Part shown: positions 1 through 12,300 of the stretch, in pieces | Numbering within the stretch: position 1 is the first letter of the stretch | Layout: the number at the start of each line of letters is the position of its first letter | From: Anarhynchus alexandrinus | Taxonomy: Eukaryota > Chordata > Aves > Charadriiformes > Charadriidae | NCBI GenBank assembly: GCA_008711295.1 | Contig: VUYV01000292.1 | Location: 496,001 to 560,000, forward strand | Length of the DNA: 64,000 nt | Direction: 5' to 3' | Position numbers and translations under genes: made by a program | The notes under the pieces: model-generated | Seen by the model: the letters and a program-made list of their open reading frames with translations, nothing else | The model's database searches: none | Told to the model about the DNA's origin: nothing

Positions 1-336
1 GCAAGGAGGGGACCCATGGTGACCTGGATCTGAGGGTCCCACTGCCTATGGCTGGAGTGAAGGCACAGGTTGCCCAAATTTGAAGTATGCATAGCTAACC
101 TTCATGTTCATATGACTGATGCCTGAAGATTACTTTTACTTCTGGTACTACTGAGTGCTTTCACCGAAAGCATCTTTCTGAATGTTGTATTGATTGAAAA
201 AACGCTCAAGATGAACATGTGATTGTGAAAGTAGTTTCTTGTGAAAGTAGCGCTCTTATTACATTACTGTGTACTCCTTGACAATATAATAGAGATCCAA
301 ATGAGAATAGATATAATGATAGCAGTGTAAGAACTC
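1..336. other. Non-coding, nothing recognised
   Basis: The first about 75 bases are more GC-rich than what follows and could be the edge of an element to the left. No gene or known repeat was seen. Confidence 0.6.
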
Positions 337-550
337 TTCATGTAAATGTCCTCTCTGGTCTCTCTGTAAATGTCCTCTCTGTAGCAACTTTACAGAAGCT
401 ACAGATGCTGTCTCATAAATGCTGCATAGAGGGGGGAAATCCCTTCCCTCGGCTTNCAGATAATTTACATTTCATGTAAATGTCCTCTCTGGTCTTTAAA
501 TGAATGCGTTTAACCAAGCTCATATCCCCTTTGTAGCAACTTTACAGAAG
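337..550. repeat. Nested local duplication around a single N, with a copied CR1 piece
   Basis: A 25-base segment (TTCATGTAAATGTCC onward) occurs at 337-361 and 471-495, and part of it a third time at 365-380. An 18-base segment (GTAGCAACTTTACAGAAG) occurs at 381-398 and 533-550. Between them, 398-455 repeats 2486-2543 with one mismatch over 58 bases and stops at the only N in the window (456). The repeat structure is seen directly. An assembly join is the likeliest cause, though a real rearrangement is possible. Confidence 0.85.
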
Positions 551-2094
551 TGAGTTTTAATGGCACAAGATCTTTCAGATTCTTAACAAGATTTAGTAGA
601 AACTAAAGTTTAAAATTCTACAAGGGAGCATTTGTGCCACAATAGAAAACAGAGAGAGTACAGCAAGCATAGAATGCAGCATGACACAGCATAAACCACT
701 TATCTCCAAGAAAAAAATACTTTATATTAACAGAAATTAGCAGTATTTTTTTTTACTTGCTCTTCAGGGACACAGCAGTAATAAATGAGCCTTAGAAGCT
801 AACCCTTCGATCCATTTTTATAAATTCTGTTATTTGCAGAGGTTTCCTTGAGTCCAATCCATAGAGCCAGAATTACCTCCCAAAGCAATCATGGTGTCCC
901 TGTTAATAGAAATCTTTCCATTAACTTTTAGATCAGGTAACTAAGGAAGTATTTTTAGAATATCACAACCTTCCTGAAAATATTCCATGAAGATGAAGAG
1001 GCTAAGCTTGGCTGACATTATTAATTGTAAATTACCTACTGCTTCTATTGTATCTTTCGAGTGGAACTGTCCTCAATTGGTTGTTCCTTTCACCTATTGC
1101 CCTACCTTACTCTTTCCTCATTGAATCTGGTTTTTTTCACTGTTGAGGCACACTGAAATGAATACATATTTCCTAGTAGGGTTTTCTTTTTCTGGACAAG
1201 GGAAAGAATGAGCTGAGAAGGGAGGCATCCTGTTCTGCTTTTTGGATATGATATGGTGTTGCAGATTGAAATAATCTGCAAAGTTTGTATAAATTCTGAC
1301 ACTGTATACCTAATCTTATTCAGGTAACACATAATAGATAGCAAAAAATTTTGGAGGGTTAAAATTTACTAGGAAACCACATTAACATGGGAGTAGTTAG
1401 TTAGCATAAAAATGTTACATAGGAAAATATGACACAGACCACAATAGAACCTGTGCCATCTCTTCAGTTTATGTGCTATTTACTGGATTACACTGCTTTT
1501 TTTATGGTAATTGTTAATGATATTAAATAGATCTCAACCACATTTATTAGATAGCTCTTGCTTATTCATTACATTATATATAATACATCCTTGCAAGTAG
1601 GAGGATGTCGTGAATAAATCACTTGATCTAGGGTTTAAGGTTAACATTTGAATATATAGCACAGTAATAGGAATTTAAGAAGCAGATGCATGATTTTCGT
1701 AACATATTGCTCATGGTTATTTCAAAACAAATATTACAAGCAAAAGGGAAATAAGTTAGATATGTCATAGATACCTAGCCAAATGAAATAGATAAGAAAT
1801 AAGTAATTTGTTATTGTCCTTTTATCTTGATAGTTCTTGTTGGCTCCGCATCAGATTTTGAGAAGTGTAGAAAAGCTTAAATCATGATTTCATCCCTCTT
1901 CTAGTTGGTAGTCCCCAAATTTAAAGTCAGCAAAATCCATACTTCAATAACATGCACAATGTGAGACAAAACTGACAGAAAAAGTAGTGTTCTTTACAGT
2001 TTACCTGAAAACAATGATTAAAATAAAGCTGATGGTCATATCATATATCTGCAGTAGAGCCTGATGTGGAACTAGGGATCTAATCCAACACAAG
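551..2094. other. Non-coding AT-rich stretch
   Basis: Only short chance frames (80 codons at most). No repeat or exon recognised. Confidence 0.6.
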
Positions 2095-2750
2095 CATAGA
2101 AGCATAGAATAATACAAACTGGAAGGGAGTTCTCGAGGTCATTGTGTGCAACCCCACTGTCCTCAAAGCAGGATCAGTTTAGACCTGGCTCTGGTTGCGA
2201 ATTTCCTAATATGTGATGGCAATTTCCCTTCTTACAACTTCTCCCATTGTCTCTAGTTCCACCAGTGTACACCCCTAAGATTTTGACTCTATCCTCCCAA
2301 TACACAGTTGAAGACAGCAGTATGATCCACCCTTAGCCTTCTCCCAAACCCATTTCTCTGAATGCATCCACCTTCTCCTAGTACATAACATGTTTCAGTC
2401 CACTGCCCATATAGACGGCTCTCCACTAGGCTTGCACAAGTATATCAATGTCTTTCTTATACTGGGAAATCCAAAACTGGACACTGCTACAGATGCTGTC
2501 TCATAAATGCTGAATAGAGGGGGGAAATCCCTTCCCTCGGCTTTCTGGCTACACTCTTGCTAATACAGGCCGGTGTCATTGCCCTGTTTTGCTGGCTGAG
2601 CACATTCCCGACTCATATTCTGCTTCTCCACCAGGGTCCCCATCTCTCATTGTGCAAAGGTCCTTTCTAGCTAGCGGTGCCCAGCCTGGGTTGCATGGGG
2701 TTATTCCATCCCAGCTGCATAACTTTGTGTTGGCATCAGATTCCCATGTC
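2095..2750 (-). mobile_element. CR1 LINE 3' fragment, old and diverged
   Basis: On the minus strand the fragment ends at 2095 with the avian CR1 terminus (repeated ATTCTATGCTT-like units after a run like CCTTCCAG). Reading plus-wise it follows the antisense CR1 pattern: a CATAGAA repeat, a GGAAGGGA-like stretch, then ATAGAGGGGGGAAATCCCTT and CTTTCTGGCTACACT. Point changes and indels are many, so no frame survives. The boundary near 2750 is approximate. Confidence 0.85.
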
Positions 2751-5097
2751 TCGCTCAGACGTGGTCTAGTCTCCCCAGGTATCCATAACAGAGAAAAGGG
2801 ATGATGCTGTGGCTTTTATTCATCTGTTCATTACAACTGTACCAAGCTATTGATGTTTTCATTATCAGAAGTGTCAAAGTGTGTGAAACTAATATGTCCA
2901 GCTTGAAGGAAAATAAATTATAGTTGAGGAAGCTACCCGAACCAGGCCCTGATTTCAACTGCTCTGTATCAGTTTGATTAAATCAACACTGAATGGAGCT
3001 ACCAATAACACTAGGTGGGTTTGATTAAATTGGAATGCTTCAGACAATTATTAAATACCTTTCGAGTAATAAAACGTTCCACTTTTTGTCCTTTGCTTCA
3101 CTTGGTTTCATCTGTGTAAAGGGAAAATATTCTTTCTGTATCAATGAGCAAAACAAGTCTGCAAATTCACTAGGTCTGTTTGAGTGACAAGGAAAAACAA
3201 TTAGAGACTGTTATTAGATGGGCATTTTGAAGTTTGGACATGTGGCTAGTGCTTGGGTCTGTGCCTACATTTACAGTAGAGCGAGACCTGCAAACTAAAT
3301 AATCCTTTACTCAATGATTTTTTGTTTAAAAAAAAGATATATATCTCAGGCAGAAAAGCATCAGAATCAGATCTTTATGTTTCAGATGTGCTCTTTAATT
3401 CTGTTGTGTTTTCTTTATAATTAGGAAGCACACAGCCTTGTATCTTTCTCTCAGTATTCTTCCTGTCATTCTTAGACTAAATGCACAAGCTATTTTTTTT
3501 ATGTATGCCATAGGCAGCAATAGTTATGTGACTAGAATCAGAACAAATCTGCCATACTAACATCATTTTGGTCATGCTCAGAAATCCCAGTAGTCATTCT
3601 GGTCTTCTGTACCCTTTACTTGGAATGAATGGGAATAAAGATGTCTATCTCATTGACCTAAATATAGTTCCAATGCGATTTATCCTGCAAAGGAGATTAG
3701 AGTATCTTAATGGTATGCTGCTGCTTTTCCTTCAGTGGAAAGAAGTAGTTGATAAAATAGATGTTTAAATCCTCATCATTCAGTATCTAATAACAGTCCG
3801 CAATTTAAATGAGTGTTCAAATCTGTTACACGTAGTGCTTGTGCCCCCTGCCAACTCTCACTGAACTTGATTTAGGGTTTCAGTATTTTCTTTAAATCCC
3901 AGTAGCTAGATAAAATGCAGGATTTAATTTTGAAGCTTACAGTATAATCCAGTGTATTTATTGAAGACGTATTTGTTTTAATCAATATTCATTGGTTTTG
4001 GGTACCCATTGAAGTCAATGGATTTTCTGCCCTAACTAGGGACAGGTTCAGGCACATCACCAAAATTAACGTTTTGATAACTTGAAACTTAAATCTATGC
4101 CATTGCAAATATATATATTTTCCCCCTTTCTACATGGCAACATCATGATTGTCAGTGGTTTCTTGTAACAGTTGGGTCACTGAAATCATGATCACTTCTA
4201 AGAATTTCTCTCTGTGTAGAGAAAGGCTGGTTTTAAAAATGAAAATACAAATCTAAGTTTGCCAAATACTTTCACATTTAGGGCATAAATTAGGATACAC
4301 CCAGAGGAAGCTACTCACATCTGTGCCGTGCTAGCACTTACCATACGGAGTTGCTATTGTGAACACAAAAGACAACTGAATTTTGCTGTTTCATCCTTTG
4401 TTACTTTTCAATCACACTGCATCCATTTATGAAAGCATGAAAACTCTGTAAACAAAAAATGTTCGTGTTCTTCAGCATTCAGCTGAAGAACATGAAGTGC
4501 TAAGGGGGCAGTGGGATGCCTGTGACATTCCAGGTAAAATTTTAACAGGGTTTTAAAAGTATATTCTCTCTTCAGAGTGGGGCAATTAAGTAAATGGCAT
4601 ACAATGAACAGTTTGGGATTTCCATTACCTTTGCAATTACCGAAACCTTTGCGATTTTGAGGACACATATCAAGAACAAGTTTCCAACACATGCGGTACA
4701 CTGCCATTTATGTGTGGAGTTGATGACGTGTACAAGGACAATCTCAGTGTTAGTTATTTTAGCTTGGGCCAGCTCTTCAATTCTGCTACTACTGACTATG
4801 GGTCAGTATCATTCTGATCTCTTGTGCTTTTGAAACCTCATGGCCTTAAATAGCTGCCAGTTCCATTTGCGTACTTGCACAATCTTGCATGACAAAACTG
4901 GTAGAATACTTTTTCTGTATTGTGAGCAGAGGGTATTCAGAGCATGGATATGTTCTACCCATGAATTTTGTACAGAGCATAGCAATTTTGGGTAACCCGT
5001 GCATGACAGAGGTGAAGAGAACAAGGAGATAAGATTTATATAAGACTTAGGCACTAAAATTGGGTAGCTTCACTGCTGCTTTACACTACCAAACTAA
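2751..5097. other. Non-coding stretch between CR1 copies
   Basis: Open frames reach 99 codons but have no recognisable protein character. Nothing else was seen. Confidence 0.6.
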
Positions 5098-6348
5098 AAA
5101 GCATGTCCTGCTTGACTAACCTGTTTTCCTTCCATGACAAAGTGACTCGTGTAGTGGATGAGGGAATGGCTGTGAATGTTTTTTACCTGGGCTTTATTAA
5201 AGGCTTTGACACCGTTTCCCACAGCATTCTCCTGGAAAAACTGGCTGCTTATGGCTTGGGCAGGTGTAGTCTTCGCCAGGTAAAAACCTGCCTGGAAGGT
5301 CAGGCCCAAAGAGTGGTGGTGAAAGGAGTTAAAACCAGTTGGCTTCTGGTCACAAATGGTGTTCCCCAGGGCTCAGTATTGGGGTCGGTTCTATTTAATA
5401 TCTTTATCAACGATCTGGACAAGGGGATCGAGTGTGCTCAGTCAAACTCAGTCAGTTTGCAGACAACACCAAGTTGGGCAGGAGTCTTCATCTGCTTGAG
5501 GGTAGGGTGGTTCTGCAGAGGGATCTGGACAGGCTGGATTGATGGACTGAGGCCATTGGTATGAGATTCAACAAGGCCAAGTGCCGGGTCCTGCACTTGG
5601 GTCACAACAACCGCATGCAGCGCCACAGGCTTGGGGCAGAGTGGCTGGAAAGCTGCCTGGCAGAAAAGGACCTGGGGGTGTTGGTCGACAGCCGGCTGAA
5701 TATGAGCCAGCAGTGTGCCCAGGTGGCCAAGAAGGCCAACAGCATCCTGCCCTGTATCAGGAATAGTGTGGTGAGCAGGACTAGGGCAGTGATTGTACCT
5801 CTGTACTCGGCACTGGTGAAGCTGCACCTCGATACCGTGTTCCGTTTTGGGCCCCTCAGAACAAGAAAGGCATTGAGGTGCTGGAGTGTGTCCAGAGAAG
5901 GGCAATGAAGCTGGTGAGGGGTCTGGAGCACAAGTCTTATGAGGAGCGGCTGAGGGAACTGGGAGTGTTCAGCCTGGAGAAGAGGAGGCTGAGGGGAGAC
6001 CTTATCGCTCTCTACAGTTACCTGAAAAGAGGGTGTAGTGAGGGGAGGGCCGGTCTCATCACCCAAGTAACAAGTGATAGGACAAGAGGAAACTGCCTCA
6101 AGTTGTGCCAGGGGAGGTTTAGATTGAATATTAGGAAAAATTTCTTCACTGAAAGGGTTATCGAACATTGGAACAGGCTGCCCAGGGAAGTGGTGGAGTG
6201 ACCCCCCGTGGGGGTATTTGAAAAATGTGTAGATGTGGCACTTAGGGACGTGGTTTAGTGGTGGAGTTGGCAGTGTTAGGTTGATGGCTGGACTTGATGA
6301 TCTTAAAGGTCTTTTCCAACCTTAATGTTTCTCTGATTCTATTCTAAC
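5098..6348 (+). mobile_element. CR1 LINE, 5'-truncated copy with broken ORF2
   Basis: This is about 1.25 kb of the 3' half of an avian CR1, similar to the CR1-E/J group. It encodes reverse-transcriptase palm motifs ([13 protein letters not shown], then [20 protein letters not shown]), the thumb region ([14 protein letters not shown]) and the C-terminal part ([10 protein letters not shown]), followed by a short 3' UTR ending CTTTTCCAACC and a degenerate ATTCT tail. The frame changes just before the FADD box, and that box reads F-A-D-N at 5456-5467, losing the second catalytic Asp. Another frame change lies near 5880. It is a dead copy, yet the best preserved in the window. Confidence 0.95.
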
Positions 6349-9300
6349 TAGCTATGGATAGTAGTTATGGATTCTGTTCCTTGACATTTTACATTAGAGC
6401 ACCACAAAGACATAAATAAAAAAATAGAGTTTTAATTAGAATTAAGTTATTAAACAGAGATAAACTAATAACTGTTTGGGCCCTGTTCCTTTAAGGTAAT
6501 CATCTGCACCAAATAAGCAAGTGCAGAAATTGCTTACTTGTCAGTGGACTCATTAGAGAGAGAATGAGTCTCTCTTCAAGGAAAGTAGACTTTTAGAGAA
6601 GGAAATTTCTGGGCAGAAGCAGACCAATGGTGTCAATAATCTACTATCTTTAATGAGAATTCATATGACCTTCTTTTCAGTATTCTTTATTCTGGCATTG
6701 AAAACTCAGAGTTCTACCTGCAAAACTGAATGACAAATTAGCTCCTACGAAATGCGTGGAGTTCTTTTCCTAGTGAATGGTCTAATTTTCAGTCAGTGAT
6801 TGAACACAATTTGCCTAAGGAAAATTTAAAACCCCTTATATCTTCCATGAATGTGCTGCACAAATTAACTATTTTTTTTTTTCAAGGCACAACAGTATTT
6901 TTAATGTAAACATTATGCACATACCTATTTTGTTCTTGTTTTTTTTTTATATATTCACAGAAATCAGGATTCTGCAGCTCATATTCCATGTACAGTTGTG
7001 TTTTAAAAAAAAGATTTAGTATGCACCACAAAGTAAGTAACTGATTTTTTCCATCACATACCACATCTTTTTAAACTTATAATCAACATAGTTCTGCTTT
7101 TTAACTAGTTAGTTAGATTTTTGTTGTTGTTGCTGTGTGAGAAATGGTGTGCGACCTTATGTCCTGTAAAAAACTACTAAATGATTATTAAAGTCTCTGC
7201 CTCTTTAAGAGACACAAAGTCATGTATCCTAATGGGCGTCCCTCTCTCTGCCCAGGATCCTTACCTTTAGGTATTGATTAATTCCTCGTGAATGAGACCT
7301 GCTTCTCAGTCAGTCTTTTGGGCTGTTAGAAGTTCACGGTGTGATGGTACACATAATGCTATCCGTGTTGAACTGTATGTGGAGTGAATTAAAATTATTA
7401 GCAAGTCTCCCCTCTAAAGACCATTAGCTAAGCAATAAATCAACAAAGGATACCGCGGCATGATGAAACTGTTGTAGCCCAGGGTTATTACAACACATGG
7501 GGCACCATCAGAGGGCTCTAATCCCTCTCAGGAAAAATAATTTATTGCAGCAACATCCTCTGAACTTCCCTTGTTGATACAAAAATTATTGGGATGAAAC
7601 ATTTGGCAAAGGAATATTAGCATTGCTAAATAAATTGCATATAGTCACTTTCCCTTTATGAATTCACATCAATACTTCCAGTAATGAATACAATGATCTG
7701 ATTTTAAACCAGGGATACAGTGAAAGCAAAAGTCTTGTATTTGATGCAATTTGACAATAAAAATCTTTTCTCTTAATTTTAATGATAAAATATCAGAAGA
7801 GTATACCTGAACTAAGTATGAAATTTTCTATTCAGCCTTAAAGAGCACCCCAGTAATCCCCTTCAGCGTTTGAAATCATGCAAAATACTCTTCTGGAGGC
7901 AGGATACTGCCAACCTTGTGCAGAAGATGTGAAAGTGGGATTCTGATTGTAACTTTGGCACACGTATATTTCTCTGGAAAGAGGTGGAAAGCATTAAGCT
8001 GCCTTTAAAAGACTTCAGTGTCACCCTGTGCTGAGAATTTGCGCTGTATTAAGCCGCCGTCAGTGGCTGTATGCTGATTTCTTGACAGATACCAATAGAG
8101 GCGTGATCTGCCCTGACTGGGGATACGGGGAGGGATTGATCTGTCAGGCCAAAGAGTATGTGGGTCACTATGTTTATTCCGTCTGGGCTGAAAACAACTG
8201 GCTGCTTTAACAAGAACATAGTAGCTGAGAGCAGTTGTGTCAAGAAATACTTCTACTGCCTGAACAGTCGGGTTTCAAAGAGCATAAAAGTGGCTTGAAG
8301 TGAGATCTGCCCCGTATTATTTCCATATGTTTCCTCTCCTGAAGGGAAAAAGCAGAATATCTGCTAGGCCTTCAGAGAAAGCTGGGGAAGAAAATCAGCT
8401 CAGAAATCTTTGCCACCTTTTTTCAGTACTAGATGAAAAATTTAACCACGCTTCCTGAGTCCAGTCTAGCCAAAGCTCAGATGTGATGAGGTATTCAAGT
8501 AAAACAAGATAAATGTGGGCAACTGAGATATGATTCCTGTAATCTAAATACGCAGTCATTGAATGTACTAGGATTTCTTTGTTGTGTTTGGGGTTTTTTT
8601 GTGTAGCATCTTTACTTCAAAAGGTGTACAGAAAATTATATGGAAAGCTTTTTATCTCCTATATAACTTATGATCACAACTGAGTGGATTCATCTGCAGA
8701 TTTTTTGTCTTTTTTCCCAACTGTTCCAGTTCTACCCAATCTTTTGAGTAAAGGGAAATGCCAATAGTTTGTTCTGAAAATAATGCAGAGCAATATATTC
8801 TCCTTTCCCCAGTTCCATGACTACAAGGGTATCTATTATGTGACCAAGTGCAGACAGGCACCAGTGTGCAATGCACGTACACCGGGGCACACAATAGCAA
8901 ACACAGCATTGTTTTCATGTATACATGGGTAAAAACGTTCTAAAAGCACCTGCTCTGGTCCAGGATGTGGCATTTCAGGACCCTGAAGGCCAGGTCGGTT
9001 CTATGATATGTTGAGCCTGAAGGGCTTCCTGGGAAAAGGGAATTGAAGACCAGGCATTGAATTACATTGGTGAGTCAGATCCAGCCCACAGTCAGAGGCT
9101 GGACATCTATATATTGACAAATTTACTCATAAATATTGCAGTACTCATTCAAGTAATGTTATGGGAAATATATCTGAACAGTCGTAGTATTTTTGTTCTT
9201 GTTTTCAACAATGGTCAACATCTAACAATTTCATTTTCTTAAGTAAACATTTTAATAACCAGTCTCCTGTAACTCCTAATTCTGTCTACACAATCATGTA

Positions 9301-12300
9301 TATTTTGAATTCACAAGGAATCCATTTTTGGAGCTTCTGGATGCATAGACCATTGGAATTTTTGGCCCCTACTCCTTAAATAGACCCAGTTGGGCAAAAG
9401 CAGAGAAGCAATCATGCATGGATACACAATCAGATTTTTAAAGTATTGGCCAGGATATGCTTAACAGAAATACCATAAACCTGTAAAAGAGTAACAGCTA
9501 TTCCTGGTAGCGACAGTAAAACTTCAAAAGCCTTTAGTCTAACCTTGTCCTATAATTTCATCTTCTGTTTTTCCTTTGTGTATATTTCTCAGACAAAATG
9601 CTAACAGCAAAATCGTTCCAAACATGTGTCTTCTATTAGCTTGTTGAACTCAAGAAACTTATAACACTCCATTAGAATGATTTCCCCTCTCCCTAAGATG
9701 CCCTGCCACAAATCATAGAGCAACTTTAAGCATTACTTGCTTGTACCTCACAATACTGTAGTCCTGAAAAAAAAATCACTCTCCCTTTCAAAAAAGAGAA
9801 GTTTAATTCCGAACCACGGCCCAGAGTCATTGCAGGCTTCTACTCCAAATTATCGTAGATGAATTTGATAGCCTGAGGTTATGTTAGTTGAGATTGATTG
9901 AAACATCAGTTGGGTTTAATCCTGCTGCTTGGGAGAAAGGAATATAAATTGCAAGCAGAATGGTAGCCCTGAATGAGATGATCAATAAATAAGGTCTCCC
10001 AGAAATCTGAGGTATTACATTTCACATGAACTATGAACTTATTTAATAGAAGCTGTGCTAAAATGACTATGATCCATATCAGGAGGGAATGATTAATATT
10101 TTTATGGCATTTTATTAGAGTAAGTTTAAGTTCATTTTTCAAAACCCTGATCGCACTTGCTATTTTTATATGGCTCCTTGAAAGTATTTCCTCAGAATGA
10201 ATCCCATGAATTTTCTTTTGTGTGAATGGAATTGAGCCTTCTAGTTAAAAAATGATGAACAGTAATTAGGACATAAATTATTTAAAGGTCTTGTAGTTTA
10301 AGCAGGCATAAAAACTGGCAGGCAATTAAATTCATGGTAAACTCTGGGGGATACTGGTGGAAACAGGTGGAAGCAAGTATTTTATGAGACCTGAGGACAA
10401 GCTTGAGGGCTCAGGAGATGGTGGCGTGTGGATGAAAACTGGCATTTTTCAATCTAATGCTGGCTTAACAAGATGTATAGAAAACCTTATTGCACTGGTG
10501 TGCATGTCCCCTGTGGGGCAGAGTGAGGCTAAAGCTCCTCATTTAGAGCTCCAGATGGGAACAGCCAACCCCCTCTTTGAAAGCTTTCTCTTGCTTCCAT
10601 CTCTTTATATGCATAAATATCTGTGGTGTGCACAGGCTTTGGAGACCAGTTTCACAGCTACTGTGAAACCAAGCAGAGCAAAGAGCATTCTGACAAATGA
10701 GCAAAGTTTGCCAGCATCTATGAATTTAGTTAGAAGCATAAATGCTAAGGGCTCTAATACATTGTACCTACTCTGCCCCCATAGAAGCAGGAAACTTAGG
10801 ATAAATAAATATTGCCAAAATCTCTCTGCCTAATGGAAAAAACCTACTTTTAATTTTTTTTTTAAACAAACAAACAAAAAAGGTAGTTTAATATTCATTT
10901 GCCTTTTTATGCTAGCATTAATCCAGGTAGCAAACAGCTTACCTAGAAATGGATATGTGGTGCAAGCCTGCAATTATTTATAAGTTTGTAGAATATATTT
11001 GTAGAATAATCTACATTTATTTTTAAGAAATGTAGCAATTATGTTGAAACACGAATCTCTTTTTATTAACTATATGGCCATGCGGTGTGTACAAATCTAC
11101 ACATCTTTATTCACCTTATGTATGTTTTACATTTGTAGTAAGTAGCACGAACTCATAGGTATGGTCAAACAAGCTGATTTAATAAATGTATATGTAATCA
11201 GTATTTGCTTTGTACATTGAGAAGAAGATTTTGTTTCATCTCCTTATGCTACCTGCCTTTAATTATGCTAGCAAGCTGACAACACACAAGAACTGACTAC
11301 AAGACTACCGTGAGGCTACCAATGATTTTCTTCAGGTTTCTGAGTCTGTCTTGTGATTTTAATATAGCTCAAGACACTATTGGTTGGTTAGCTTGTTTGT
11401 TTGTTTTTATTTTCTGAGCTTGGAACTGCCAAACAACAAGACAGTCATCTTATATAATGTAGGACAGATCTTCTGGCTACCATATGTGACAGCATTTTTG
11501 AAAGCGTTATCAAGACTCTTCAGGAAATTTGAAGTCATACCATGGAGGTGTTACTGCCTTCATGTGGTGCTCTGTTTTTTTCATACTCCTGGGAGAGTGC
11601 AAATTGCAGCCCGTAGTACAGGTTTTTAATTGCTTCTCAATACACCAGTGCAATGAGGATGTAGATCAAAGATGGTCATTCTTTTCTGAGAAGGTGGAAC
11701 ATTTTGAATGCTACGCAGAAGGCAGAAAATCCAACCTGTGGAAAAATTAAGATTTCAGTAGTTATTCCTATTCCATTTAGGGGAAAATCATCTAAATTTT
11801 GTAATTTCTCAAATTAAAATGCTGGAAAAAAAATTAAGATGTTTTGAAACATTCTGTTTTGCTTCCACTCTGTGTGTAAGAAAAACTACAGACTTTCAGT
11901 TCAGAAGTGCCAAAAGAGGGTGCTTTATTCTTGACATCTCTTAATTTTTCAACTAAATGATATTGCAATGAAATCGGAGTGTTTCATGTTTTGGCAGCGA
12001 ACTGCATTGTTATGCAAAATATTTCAATTAAATATTTTCGAAACAACAGCTTCATTTTGACTCAGTTTAATTCTCCTTGCCAAAAATTCCCTTCTCTTTA
12101 ATGTCAGGACTTTGCTATTGGAGCCAAGCTGAAAAACCTTTGGCTCTGACTCCATAGAAAGGCTCCATGGAAGCTGTCTTCAATGGACAACATTAATTTC
12201 TCTGTATTGTTTCTGCCTGCCTGCATACACAAAGCTGTAGTTCTAACACATCTGTGTATAACTTTGCAAATAGTGAACTTTTCCTTTGTAAAAATATTTT

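Noticed and set aside
5438..6168. Minus-strand open frames of 155 and 188 codons
   Set aside because: They are antisense to the CR1 reverse transcriptase and have no protein character of their own.
8028..8243. Overlapping 60- and 64-codon frames on opposite strands in a slightly GC-richer stretch
   Set aside because: They are short, with no family resemblance, splice context or repeat signature.
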